Shown here: positions 44,309 through 52,915 of the stretch, in pieces | How positions within the stretch are numbered: position 1 is the first letter of the stretch | Layout of the letters: the number at the start of each line of letters is the position of its first letter | From: QAMH01 sp900556425 | GTDB lineage: Bacteria > Actinomycetota > Coriobacteriia > Coriobacteriales > QAMH01 | Direction: 5' to 3' | Assembly (NCBI GenBank): GCA_902475535.1 | Contig: CABRZR010000003.1 | Coordinates: 62,001-126,000, forward strand | DNA length: 64,000 nucleotides | Program-made: the position numbers and the translations under genes | Notes under the pieces: model-generated | Database searches by the model: none | Told to the model about the DNA's origin: nothing | Seen by the model: the letters and a program-made list of their open reading frames with translations, nothing else

Positions 44309-44915
44309 TGAGCGTACCTATCTCTTCGATGCTCTTCTCGATGAGCCTACGATGATCCGCATCGGTGAAGTCCTCCTGCACGACGCGTGTCATGGCAGCA
44401 CATGCGATGTCAGCGACGGATGCCTGAAGCTCGGCGATGGCGGCGTTCTTCTCGGCCTGCATCGCCTCGCGAGACTTGGCGATGATCTTCTCGGCTTCCT
44501 CCTGGGCCTTGGCAGTGGTGGCAGCGCGTTGCGCCTCAGCCTGCTGCTTGGCCTCGGAGATGATCGTAGCCGCTTCCTGACGGGCCTCGATGAGCTTGTC
44601 CTGGTACTCGGCAAGCACACGCTCGGCCTCGATACGAGCTTGCTCGGACTTCTCGAGTGCTTCGCGAATGGTGGTTTCGCGCTTCTCGAGAATGCCGTTG
44701 AACATGGGCCATCCAAACTTGGCGAGAATCGCAAGCAGGATGAGGAAGGCAACGAGCATCGGGATGAATTCATCCATTGCCGGCAAAATCGCCGAAATGC
44801 CCGCGGTCTCCTTCTCGGCCGCAAATGCAAGCGTGGGGGCTGCGAAAGCCATGGCACTCGCGAGCGCGCATGCGGCAGTGCCGCGAGTGGCAATTTTCTT
44901 GACTTGTGCTTTCAC
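44301..44915 (-). CDS. atpF: ATP synthase b subunit, with signal-peptide-like N-terminus
   Basis: The peripheral stalk. From GTG 44915, with GGGAGGG 5 bases upstream, it has 204 residues. Residues 1-32 look like a signal peptide: basic start (KAQVKKIATR), hydrophobic core and AFA-type cleavage site. The usual membrane helix is at about residues 50-70 (FIPMLVAFLILLAILAKFGW). A long coiled coil follows (EKRETTIREALEKSEQARIEAERV). The C-terminal dimer part resembles the family. Starts at 44942 and 44933 precede the Shine-Dalgarno and are less likely. Confidence 0.92.
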   Translation of the reverse strand: MKAQVKKIATRGTAACALASAMAFAAPTLAFAAEKETAGISAILPAMDEFIPMLVAFLILLAILAKFGWPMFNGILEKRETTIREALEKSEQARIEAERVLAEYQDKLIEARQEAATIISEAKQQAEAQRAATTAKAQEEAEKIIAKSREAMQAEKNAAIAELQASVADIACAAMTRVVQEDFTDADHRRLIEKSIEEIGTLNA

Positions 44916-44957
44916 TGATCCCTCCCTAGGCATTGTTTCCAACGTAACGAAACCTGA

Positions 44958-45176
44958 CTAGGCAAGGAAGAAGAGCACGAAGCCGATAAGAGCAAGGGCC
45001 TCTGCAAGTGCCGCACCAATGATGAAGTTGGTGAAGAGGCGACCTGCGAGCTCGGGCTGACGGGCAGAGCCGACGCAGCAGCCGTAGCAAGCAATACCGA
45101 TGCCGATGCCTGGGCCGATGGCGCCAAGACCGTAGCCGACAACCTTGAGGGCGGCGATGATGAGGGTAGTTTCCAC
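44958..45176 (-). CDS. atpE: ATP synthase c subunit
   Basis: The proteolipid of the rotor ring. The 72 residues form a helical hairpin with GAIGPGIGIGIACYGCCVGSARQPE and the essential Glu in the second helix in ALAEALAL. The Gln and Ser that accompany Na+ binding are replaced (Ile in the GIGIG position, Ala after Glu), so H+ is more likely the coupling ion. Three cysteines in the first helix-loop are unusual. Confidence 0.96.
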   Translation of the reverse strand: METTLIIAALKVVGYGLGAIGPGIGIGIACYGCCVGSARQPELAGRLFTNFIIGAALAEALALIGFVLFFLA

Positions 45177-45270
45177 TTGTTCCTCCTTAAGTGACGACCT
45201 GCACGGCCTTCTCCGTGCAAGCCTAACTTCCTATGAACCAGTCGGGCACGGTACCCGACCGAGAACCAAA

Positions 45271-46071
45271 TTAGTGCGATTCGGAAACCGCAAGACCGAC
45301 GTAAACGGCCGTAAGTATCGAGAACACATATGCCTGCAGGAACGCAACGAGGCACTCCATGGCATACATGACGATAAGCAAGAGAACCCATGCAATGGCA
45401 GGCAGGCCGATGACGAAGTTCATGGCCTCGATGCTGCACTGCAGGAAGATGGTGGTCATGAGGGCGAAGATGCCAAGAATCATGTGGCCGGCGAACATGT
45501 TGCCGTAAAGTCGGACGGCAAGGGTAAGCCAACGCAGCACGAGCGAGATGAACTCGAAGAGCCAGATGATGGGAACCATCACGATGGGCAGACCGGACGG
45601 AGCGATGGACTTGATATAGCCAAGACCGCCCTTGCTCTTGATGCCCTGCCAGTTGAAATAGATGAAGGCAACCGTTGCAAGCGCCCACGTCACGGAAAGC
45701 GAGCCCGTGGGGGTCTTGCAACCCGGAATGAGTCCGATGACGTTAGAGATAAGAATGAAGAAGAAGAAGGTGAGAATGACGGGCATGAACTTCTGATAGC
45801 CCTTGCCAATTGCGTTTTCGCCCATGTTGACGCAGATGCGCTCATAGCCCCATTCGACCATATTGGCGAACTTGTTGGTGGGGATGATGCTCAGACGTTT
45901 GCCGGCAAGAATGACGACGAGCGCGGTAAGCACCATCGAGATGATCATCCAGAAGATGTACTGTGTGAGGCCAACCTCGCCGCCTCCACTAATAAGGTAC
46001 ATCGAATCGAACGAGTGTTGCAGATGCTCGAGAGGCTCTCCCTGAAGCACCTCTAACGGATTGATATCCAC
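45271..46071 (-). CDS. atpB: ATP synthase a subunit
   Basis: The stator membrane subunit that forms the proton half-channels. The 266 residues have five to six helices. The conserved Arg is in FISLVLRWLTLAVRLYGNMFAGHMI, and the C-terminal region has GLPAIAWVLLLIVMYAMECLVAFLQAYVF. It lies between the AtpI-like gene and atpE. Confidence 0.96.
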   Translation of the reverse strand: MDINPLEVLQGEPLEHLQHSFDSMYLISGGGEVGLTQYIFWMIISMVLTALVVILAGKRLSIIPTNKFANMVEWGYERICVNMGENAIGKGYQKFMPVILTFFFFILISNVIGLIPGCKTPTGSLSVTWALATVAFIYFNWQGIKSKGGLGYIKSIAPSGLPIVMVPIIWLFEFISLVLRWLTLAVRLYGNMFAGHMILGIFALMTTIFLQCSIEAMNFVIGLPAIAWVLLLIVMYAMECLVAFLQAYVFSILTAVYVGLAVSESH

Positions 46072-46087
46072 TTTCGCCCTCTCCGTT

Positions 46088-46372
46088 CTACTTACGTATA
46101 GCTTTCGCTATTCCATAACCGAGCGCCGCGACAACAAGTGTGCACGCCTCTGCCAAAGCAAAGGGCACGACACTCGATCGAGCCACGACAACGCAAATGA
46201 CTGTCGCCAAAGCGAGGACCACGAACGAGCCTCCGACGGCCAGCAATACCGGAGTAAGGTACCCGGCAGCCGATTGCTGCGCGTCCATTCGCTTTGCGCT
46301 GCGAACTCCAGCCCACATGGGAACCAAGCTTACCAAACCCGCGAGAATACCCGCGATGATCGCTATCGCCAT
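46088..46372 (-). CDS. AtpI-like small membrane protein
   Basis: A 94-residue protein with three membrane helices and a basic loop (GVRSAKRMDAQ), at the position of atpI before atpB. ATG 46372 has GGGAG upstream; a GTG at 46399 would add nine residues. The sequence is not conserved enough for me to call it AtpI for sure, but the operon position argues for an assembly or accessory role for the ring. Confidence 0.6.
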   Translation of the reverse strand: MAIAIIAGILAGLVSLVPMWAGVRSAKRMDAQQSAAGYLTPVLLAVGGSFVVLALATVICVVVARSSVVPFALAEACTLVVAALGYGIAKAIRK

Positions 46373-46417
46373 GTAGCTAGTTCTCCCCAAAGACAGCACT
46401 CACACAAAACACTCCAA

Positions 46418-46423
46418 AGTATA
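46418..46423 (-). promoter_or_regulatory. Candidate -10 box of the atp operon
   Basis: TATACT on the minus strand, 45 bases before the AtpI-like ATG. No clear -35 box is seen 17 bases upstream. Confidence 0.3.
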
Positions 46424-46552
46424 ATGGCGCCCGCAGCACTTCATAGTGGCAATCCCAGTGAACTGCCGCTATTTCAGGCGAACGGCATACTCAAGTTAGC
46501 CCTGGCAAAACCTCAGGTCATGAACTTGGGGGCATGAAACGACTGTACGGCG

Positions 46553-47005
46553 TCAGTCCTCGAACCTTCGGACGACGATTCCCGACTCGTCCAAAAGCTC
46601 GCGCGCGAGGTCATCGGGATAGCCTTCCGCGTAGACAATTTCCGTGATGCCCGCGTTGATGAGCATCTTGGTGCACTGCGTGCAGGGCTGTGTCGTACAG
46701 TAGAGCGTGGCACCTTCGATGGAGACACCGTAACGGGCGGCTTGGATGATGGCATTTTGCTCGGCATGAATGCCACGGCACAGCTCGTGCTGCTGCCCGG
46801 ACGGAATGCCGAGCTTCTCGCGCAGACACCCGATGTCGAGGCAGTGCGCAAGCCCCGTCGGTCCGCCGTTGTAGCCACTGGCGATGATGCGCTTGTCGTG
46901 CACGAGTATGGCACCGACAGCGCGACGCAGGCAGGTCGAACGTGTGGCGACCCGCTTTGTGATGTCCATGAAATACTCGTCCCAACTCGGGCGCGTATCA
47001 GCCAT
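46553..47005 (-). CDS. dCMP deaminase (ComEB-like)
   Basis: A zinc deaminase of 150 residues converting dCMP to dUMP, the ThyX substrate. The ligands are in HAEQNAII (His and catalytic Glu) and TQPCTQCTKM (two Cys). The extra zinc site of the dCMP deaminases is suggested by Cys residues in AHCLDIGCLREKL and HELCRGIHAEQ. It stands after glyA, so the gene pair serves one-carbon and thymidylate metabolism. Confidence 0.92.
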   Translation of the reverse strand: MADTRPSWDEYFMDITKRVATRSTCLRRAVGAILVHDKRIIASGYNGGPTGLAHCLDIGCLREKLGIPSGQQHELCRGIHAEQNAIIQAARYGVSIEGATLYCTTQPCTQCTKMLINAGITEIVYAEGYPDDLARELLDESGIVVRRFED

Positions 47006-47030
47006 GCGTCTTCCTCCTACAATCTATTTA

Positions 47031-48284
47031 CTAGGCAATCTCAGGATACAGGGGATGCTTCTCGAGCATGTCGTGCACCTCACCTGCCACCTTGTCGAGA
47101 ACGGTCTGATTATCCCGGTTGAAGATAACCTGCGCAATGAATCCGCCGATGGCACGCGCTTCGTTGGCATCGAAGCCGCGCGAGGTAATCGTCGCGCTGC
47201 CTACGCGCACGCCGCTCGTGATGCTGCTCGGCAGCGGGTCATTGGGGATGGCGTTCTTGTTGGTCGTGATGCCGAGCGGCTCGAGCAGCTCCTCGGCCTC
47301 CTTGCCGGTGATGCCGGCAGGCGTGAGATCAACGAGGCAGAGGTGGTTGTCGGTGCCACCCGAGACGAGACGCAGACCACCTTCGACGAGGCCCTCACCC
47401 AAGGCGGCGGCGTTCTCCACGACGGCATGCGCATATTCGGAGAATTCCGGACGGGCAGCCTCGCCAAAGGCGACGGCCTTGGCGGCGATGACATGCATGA
47501 GCGGACCACCCTGCCAACCGGGGAACACGGCTTTGTTGTACTTCTCGTAAATCTCCTCGTTGTTCGTGACCATGAAGCCACCGCGCGGACCGCGCAAGGT
47601 CTTATGCGAAGTCGAGGTGACGATGTCGGCATGAGGCACCGGCGAGGGATGCGCACCGCCGGCAACGAGACCCGCAATATGCGCCATGTCGACCATGAGA
47701 TAAGCCCCTACCTCATGGGCGATGTCGGCGAAAGCCTCGAAATCGATGATGCGCGGATAAGCCGATGCACCGGCAACGATAAGATCGGGCTTGACCTCCT
47801 GGGCTATGGCACGAACCTCATCCATATCGATGCGTTCGGTCTCGGGATTCAAGCCGTAGGAGTGGGCATCATAGAAACGACCCGAAAGCGAGAACTTGGC
47901 ACCATGCGAGAGATGGCCGCCGGCCGGGAGCGACATACCCAGAATGGTGGCACCCGGATCGAGCAACGCAAAGTAAGCAGCGGAGTTTGCGCAGACGCCC
48001 GAATGCGGCTGCACATTGGCGTATGCCGCGTCGAATACCTCGCAGGCGCGATTGCGCGCGATGGTCTCGATGGTATCTACGTTGGCGCAACCACCGTAAT
48101 AGCGCTTGCCGGGATAGCCTTCAGCGTACTTGTTGGTAAGAATCGTGCCCATCGTCTCGATGACCGGCAGCGAGGGAATGTTCTCGGACGCGATCAGCTC
48201 GAGTGTGTTGCGCTGGCGCGTCAGCTCATCGTTGATGGCGGCGGAAATCTCGGGATCTGCCTGGGCAAGTAGCTCGTTGTTCAT
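47031..48284 (-). CDS. glyA: Serine hydroxymethyltransferase
   Basis: A PLP enzyme that interconverts serine and glycine and charges THF with methylene groups. The 417 residues contain the PLP lysine in VTSTSHKTLRGPRGG, GKRYYGGC and AYFALLDPGATILGMSLPAGGHLSHG. It lies between rpiB and the dCMP deaminase gene. The methylene-THF it makes is used by ThyX. Confidence 0.98.
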   Translation of the reverse strand: MNNELLAQADPEISAAINDELTRQRNTLELIASENIPSLPVIETMGTILTNKYAEGYPGKRYYGGCANVDTIETIARNRACEVFDAAYANVQPHSGVCANSAAYFALLDPGATILGMSLPAGGHLSHGAKFSLSGRFYDAHSYGLNPETERIDMDEVRAIAQEVKPDLIVAGASAYPRIIDFEAFADIAHEVGAYLMVDMAHIAGLVAGGAHPSPVPHADIVTSTSHKTLRGPRGGFMVTNNEEIYEKYNKAVFPGWQGGPLMHVIAAKAVAFGEAARPEFSEYAHAVVENAAALGEGLVEGGLRLVSGGTDNHLCLVDLTPAGITGKEAEELLEPLGITTNKNAIPNDPLPSSITSGVRVGSATITSRGFDANEARAIGGFIAQVIFNRDNQTVLDKVAGEVHDMLEKHPLYPEIA

Positions 48285-48297
48285 GGGCGAAGTTCTC

Positions 48298-48750
48298 CTA
48301 CTCTTCGGTTTCGATGGTCATGATCTTCTCGACTCTGCGGGCATGCCTATCACCCGAAAACTCGGTACCGAGGAAGGCTTCAAGAATTGCCTTGTTGTCC
48401 TCGAGGGACGTGAAACGTCCCGAAAGCGTCGCGATGTTCGCGTTGTTATGCTCGCGCGAAAGCTTGGCGAACTCGGTGGACGTAAGATTTGCGGCACGAA
48501 TGCCATGCACTTTGTTGGCGGCAATCATCATGCCGATGCCCGTACCGCAGACGAGCACGCCGTAATCATCATCACCCTGCGCCACGGCACGGGCGGCACG
48601 TTTGGCGTAATCGGGATAGTCGACGCTCTCCTCGCTGTCGCAACCGAAGTCATCGACAATAAAGCCAAGGCCCTCGAGCCATGGCCTGAGCTCTTCCTTC
48701 TGCTCGAAGCCACCGTGGTCCGATGCCAACGCGATGCGCAGTTGTGTCAT
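48298..48750 (-). CDS. rpiB: Ribose-5-phosphate isomerase B
   Basis: Interconverts ribose 5-phosphate and ribulose 5-phosphate. The 150 residues begin MTQLRIALASDHGGFEQKE, with the catalytic Cys in VLVCGTGIGMMIAANKVHGIRAA and the basic NIATLSGRF. I start at ATG 48750, with GAGGG 7 bases upstream; the open frame to 48966 covers palindromic element 2 and is not coding. It is followed closely by glyA. Confidence 0.95.
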   Translation of the reverse strand: MTQLRIALASDHGGFEQKEELRPWLEGLGFIVDDFGCDSEESVDYPDYAKRAARAVAQGDDDYGVLVCGTGIGMMIAANKVHGIRAANLTSTEFAKLSREHNNANIATLSGRFTSLEDNKAILEAFLGTEFSGDRHARRVEKIMTIETEE

Positions 48751-48834
48751 AGCTAACCCTCTCGTCTTCATGCACGAATCAATCCAATGTGGCATGTGCA
48801 TTGACAAAACAACATATACCCCAGCAGATAGAGA

Positions 48835-48980
48835 TCGCAGATGCGGGCATCTTGAGCAGATGAGCGATTCATGCGAAGCGGGCGCGAGGACTGTCTGAGC
48901 ACGCGGTCTTTGCGTGCGAGTTCCGCAGCGGCTTCGCAATGAATCGCGAATCGGGTGCGAAAGCAAGCCCGCATCTGCGA
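48835..48980. repeat. Long imperfect palindrome, element 2 (structured repeat, partner at 7301-7473)
   Basis: Outer arms 48835-48848 and 48967-48980 form a perfect 14-bp stem. Inner arms 48864-48879 and 48931-48947 form 16 pairs with one bulged base. The core between them (about 48880-48924) differs from that of element 1 at only two or three of about 45 bases, and contains the same GCACGC/GCGTGC hairpin. It fills the tsaC-rpiB gap. Confidence 0.75.
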
Positions 48981-48995
48981 CCCCTATCTGCCATT

Positions 48996-49610
48996 TTACT
49001 TGTGACTCGTAAGTGTAGCACCGAAGGCAGCCACATCGAGCAGGACTTGCTCGGGTATCGGCCCTTCACGCAGGATCTTCGGATAAGGGCCCGTACAGTC
49101 CACAATCGTGGACGCACGACCGTCATGGCACGCTTCGGGCAAAGAGTCACCACCAGGCAACCTTCGCATCGAGGCGGGAACATCTGCAAGAGATGCGGGC
49201 GCAGACTCACCATGGACGTTCGCGCTCGTGCAGGCGAGCGGACCTCCGAGCTCGTCGAGAAGGGCAAGCAGCCCGGCATCATCGGGACAGCGCAGGGCGA
49301 TCGTCCCGTCCGCCGCGACACCGCCCAACTCGCATGCGAGTCTCGAGGCGCGCAACACGAGGGTGAGCGCGCCGGGCCAGAACATCTGGGCCAGACGACG
49401 GACATAGGCTGGAACGTCGTCCGCGAGCGCATCAAACACGTCGACACCATGCACGAGCCAGGGAAGCACCTGATCGGCGGGACGCTCCTTGAGTTCGAAG
49501 ATGCTCGCGTATCCCGCAGAGCCGGGAAGCGCCGCAAGGCCGTAGACGGTATCGGTCGCGACAATCACGGCTTTTCCATCGCGCAAAGCCTCAAGGCACT
49601 TTGTCGTCAT
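48996..49610 (-). CDS. tsaC: Threonylcarbamoyl-AMP synthase
   Basis: Makes threonylcarbamoyl-AMP for t6A37 in tRNAs (Sua5/YrdC family). The 204 residues contain KAVIVATDTVYGLAAL, FELKERPADQVLPWLV, the WPGALTLVL motif and ACTSANVHGES. It is coupled to recN (TGATG overlap). TrmO and MtaB, both in this window, act further on t6A37. Confidence 0.92.
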   Translation of the reverse strand: MTTKCLEALRDGKAVIVATDTVYGLAALPGSAGYASIFELKERPADQVLPWLVHGVDVFDALADDVPAYVRRLAQMFWPGALTLVLRASRLACELGGVAADGTIALRCPDDAGLLALLDELGGPLACTSANVHGESAPASLADVPASMRRLPGGDSLPEACHDGRASTIVDCTGPYPKILREGPIPEQVLLDVAAFGATLTSHK

Positions 49611-51232
49611 CAGCGCGTCCCCTCGAGCAGGGAGCGTGCATGGTCAAGCGCGCGCTCGTCATCGTCTCCCGAGAGCATGCGGGCAATCTCCGTCACGCGT
49701 GCCTCGCCCACGACGGGCTCGACGCTCGTGTGCGGCAGCCCGTCAGCGCTATTCTGCTTGCTTACCACATAGTGCTCGTCGGCCAGTGCGGCAACCTGCG
49801 CCAAATGCGTGACGACAATGACCTGCGCGTCTTTCGAAAGCGCCGCGAGACGCCGAGCAACGGCATTGCCCGTGGCACCTCCGATACCGGAATCGACCTC
49901 GTCAAAGACGATGGTCGAGCGTGACGCACCGGTGTCAGAAGAGTCGTAATGCAGACACTCGAGTGCGAGCAGTATACGTGAGAGCTCACCGCCAGATGCG
50001 ATACGGCGCAGCGGGCGGGGCTTGGACGCCGGAGCGGGCTGGTAGAGAAGCTCGACCTGCTCGCTGCCAACTTCACCCCAACGCTCGAAGGGCAGCTCGT
50101 CAAACGAGAACTCGAAGCTCGCTCCCTCCATCGCAAGCTCGCTTACGGTCTTTGCAAGCTGCTCGCAGAAGTTCTGCGCCGCCTCGTGCCGCGCAGCGCT
50201 GAGCGCCGCTGCAGCCTGACGGTATGCGTCTTGCGCTTGAGCGAGGCATGCGCGCGCCTGCTCCATACGTTCGGGCGAGTCCTGGGCTTGTTCAAGCGAG
50301 CGTTTCGCCGCCTCCCAGGTGGCGAAAACCTGGTCCATGCCAGGTCCAAAGCGTTTCATGAGCCCGTTGAGCTTATCGAGACGATCAAGCGTCTCCTCGA
50401 GCCTACTCGGATCCGTGTCGATGCCCTGCGCATACGCGCTCAGGTCACGCGTAAGATCCTCAAGCTCCTGCATCTGGACGTCAAGCCGGCCGATGAGCTC
50501 ATCGAGATCCTCATCGATCCCCTGTTGCCGCATGAGCTCCGAAGTCGCCCGGGCAATGAGGTCGAGAGCGCCGTCGTCATCATGCAACGCGGCGCAGGCG
50601 CCTTGCAAGGCCTGGGCGAGCTGATCTGCATGCTGCAAGCGCGGCAATTGCTCCTCGAGCTCCTCGAGCTCGCCTGCCTGCGGGTTGACCTTCTCGATCT
50701 GCTCGCAGGTAAAGCGCATGAACTCGAGTTCCTGCTCGTTTTTGCCTTGAGCCCGTTCGAGCTCGTCAAGAGTGGCCCGCGCCTGCTGGTAGACCGTGCG
50801 GGCCTCGGTGTAACGAGCACGGAGCTCGTCATCTTGTGCCCACGCATCCAGATAGGCGAGCTGGCGAGCCGGCTCCAGGAGAAGCACCTGCTCATGTTGC
50901 CCGTGAACCTCGATCGAAGACGTGAGTGCGGCAAGCTCGCCGACGGTGGCCATCGCTCCGTCAATCGTGCAGCGACTGCGCCCGGCGACGCTCAGACGCC
51001 GGCGAACGATGTGCTCGTCTTCATCGACTACGCGCGCCTCGGCAAGCGCCTCCTCGGCGCCATCGCGCACCACCGAATTGTCAGCACGCGCACCGCATAT
51101 GAGCTTGAGGGCTGCCAGGAGCGCCGTCTTGCCCGCGCCCGTCTCGCCCGTGAGGACGGTCAGGCCCGGTGCGAAGGCTATGGTCGCGTCCTCGATGAGG
51201 GCGATATTGGATACATGGAGCTCGTCGAGCAT
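49610..51232 (-). CDS. recN: DNA repair protein RecN
   Basis: An SMC-like ATPase in double-strand break repair. The 541 residues begin MLDELHVSNIALIEDATIAF with Walker A LTGETGAGKT at about residues 30-39. A long coiled coil (roughly 150-370) follows. The signature IASGGELSRILLALE and Walker B STIVFDEVDSGIGG lie near the C-terminus. I start at ATG 51232, with GGGAGGGG upstream; the frame to 51319 overlaps nadK and is unlikely. Confidence 0.96.
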   Translation of the reverse strand: MLDELHVSNIALIEDATIAFAPGLTVLTGETGAGKTALLAALKLICGARADNSVVRDGAEEALAEARVVDEDEHIVRRRLSVAGRSRCTIDGAMATVGELAALTSSIEVHGQHEQVLLLEPARQLAYLDAWAQDDELRARYTEARTVYQQARATLDELERAQGKNEQELEFMRFTCEQIEKVNPQAGELEELEEQLPRLQHADQLAQALQGACAALHDDDGALDLIARATSELMRQQGIDEDLDELIGRLDVQMQELEDLTRDLSAYAQGIDTDPSRLEETLDRLDKLNGLMKRFGPGMDQVFATWEAAKRSLEQAQDSPERMEQARACLAQAQDAYRQAAAALSAARHEAAQNFCEQLAKTVSELAMEGASFEFSFDELPFERWGEVGSEQVELLYQPAPASKPRPLRRIASGGELSRILLALECLHYDSSDTGASRSTIVFDEVDSGIGGATGNAVARRLAALSKDAQVIVVTHLAQVAALADEHYVVSKQNSADGLPHTSVEPVVGEARVTEIARMLSGDDDERALDHARSLLEGTR

Positions 51233-51242
51233 GCGCCCCTCC

Positions 51243-52088
51243 CTATTGCCGCTCGGGCATGTCCGGATGTGGGCCACCGAAGAAGACGCGCGAGACATTG
51301 CGGAAGAAGGCGTCGCCACCGCGTGCCAAGAGCAAGTCGCGCTCTCCGCGGCGCACCTCTATCGAGGAGGGCTGATCGACGTCGATCATGACCCCATCCA
51401 CGAACACCGACGCATCACGCGAACGCGTCGTATCCATGATGACCTCGAGCACATCCGAAGGCGCAAGTACGATGGCACGCGTGTTGAGCGCATGGGGCGC
51501 GACAGGTACGACGACAAGACCCGTGTAGGCCGGAGAGACGATGGGGCCACCAGCCGAGAGCGCGTAGCCCGTCGACCCCGTGGGCGTGGCGACAACCAGG
51601 CCGTCGGCCTTAAGCTGCGCAATGGTGATGCCGTTGATGCCGTAGCGATACTCGACCACGCGCCCACTACGACCACGTGTATACGCGACCTCATTGAGGG
51701 CCGTTGCATTGATGACCTGGCCGTCAGCCTGCTCTATCGTGATGTCGGCTGTCGAGCGATGCTCGAAGACCATGTCACCAGCCAGGGCGTTCATGACGAG
51801 CTCGACGTCGTCACGTGCCGGATTGCCGGAAAGAAACGAGAGGGTGCCATAGTTGAGGGCAAGCATGGGCACGGGGGCGAAATCGACGAGACGCGCGGCA
51901 CGCAGGAAGGTGCCATCGCCGCCCATGCAGACGACAAGCGCGAGCTCGTCGACGGGAACAGACAGCTGGTCAGGCGCCTTGGAGTCCTGAACGAGGGCAT
52001 CGATACCGGATATGACGAGGCGCGAAGCGAGATAGTGGGCCGCGGCACCAACCTCGTCCACGTTGCTTGGCACGATCAGAACCTTCAC
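51243..52088 (-). CDS. nadK: NAD kinase
   Basis: Phosphorylates NAD+ to NADP+. The 281 residues contain the GGDGTFLRAARL motif with the catalytic Asp, then NYGTLSFLSG, NEVAYTRG and the TPTGSTGYALSAGGPIVSP loop. The gene order tlyA-nadK-recN is typical of many Gram-positive bacteria. Its start overlaps the tlyA stop by 4 bases. Confidence 0.96.
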   Translation of the reverse strand: MKVLIVPSNVDEVGAAAHYLASRLVISGIDALVQDSKAPDQLSVPVDELALVVCMGGDGTFLRAARLVDFAPVPMLALNYGTLSFLSGNPARDDVELVMNALAGDMVFEHRSTADITIEQADGQVINATALNEVAYTRGRSGRVVEYRYGINGITIAQLKADGLVVATPTGSTGYALSAGGPIVSPAYTGLVVVPVAPHALNTRAIVLAPSDVLEVIMDTTRSRDASVFVDGVMIDVDQPSSIEVRRGERDLLLARGGDAFFRNVSRVFFGGPHPDMPERQ

Positions 52089-52906
52089 GATTTACCTTTC
52101 AGCTTGGCATGCGCCTCTGCGACGACACGCTCGATTTCATCGAAGCACATACTACCCTCTCGCGGGGAATCGCATGGCCGGGATTTCGCCCAAAAGAGAA
52201 ACTCGATATTACCCGCGGGGCCCGTGACGGGTGAATACGTGAGACCGCAGACCTCGAATCCGCAGGCATGCGCGCTCTCGAAAACCGCCTCGATGCAGCG
52301 AGCGTGTGCCTGGGGGTCGTGCACGACGCCCCCCTCCCCAACGTCTTCCTTGGATGCCTCGAACTGCGGTTTGATGAGAGAGACGAAGCAACCCCGAGGC
52401 TTTAGAAACGCGGCGATATCGCCCATGACAGATGCAAGGCTGATGAACGAAAGGTCGGCAACGACCAGATCGAAAGGGCCGCCTATATCGGCAGCGCTCA
52501 CGTTGCGGATGTTCGTACGCTCGAAAAGGCTCACACGTGGGTCGTTGCGCAAACTCCAGTCGAATTGTCCCACGCCCACATCGACTGCGCTCACATGCGC
52601 GGCACCTCGCTGGAGCAGGCAGTCGGTAAAACCGCCACTCGAAGCGCCTAAGTCAGCGCATGAGAGGCCCCTGACGTCGAGGGCGAAGGCATCGAGGGCT
52701 TGTTGGAGTTTGAGACCACCGCGCGACACGAAGCCACCACGGCGCTTGTCGTTTTTAAGACGCACCGCAACATCGGATTTCACGCTCATGCCGGCACTTG
52801 TGGCGCGATGCTCGCCCACCACGACCTCGCCAGCCATGACATACGTCTGGGCATCGTGCAGGTCACGCGCAAGCCCGCGCTCTACGAGAAGCTCGTCAAG
52901 TCGCAT
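52085..52906 (-). CDS. tlyA: TlyA-family rRNA 2'-O-methyltransferase
   Basis: An S4-domain (residues about 1-60, RLDELLVERGLARDLHDAQTYVMAGEVVV) plus an FtsJ-type methyltransferase (VRGLSCADLGASSGGFTDCLLQRGAAHVSAVDVG, with the SAM loop). TlyA methylates cytidines in 16S and 23S rRNA. It has 273 residues and lies between dxs and nadK. Older annotation as hemolysin A should not be followed. Confidence 0.92.
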   Translation of the reverse strand: MRLDELLVERGLARDLHDAQTYVMAGEVVVGEHRATSAGMSVKSDVAVRLKNDKRRGGFVSRGGLKLQQALDAFALDVRGLSCADLGASSGGFTDCLLQRGAAHVSAVDVGVGQFDWSLRNDPRVSLFERTNIRNVSAADIGGPFDLVVADLSFISLASVMGDIAAFLKPRGCFVSLIKPQFEASKEDVGEGGVVHDPQAHARCIEAVFESAHACGFEVCGLTYSPVTGPAGNIEFLFWAKSRPCDSPREGSMCFDEIERVVAEAHAKLKGKS

Positions 52907-52915
52907 GGGCGGCCT

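Noticed and set aside
48751..48966. Longer N-terminus of RpiB
   Set aside because: The frame is open, but it runs through palindromic element 2, and the family start MTQLRIALASDHGG has its own Shine-Dalgarno.
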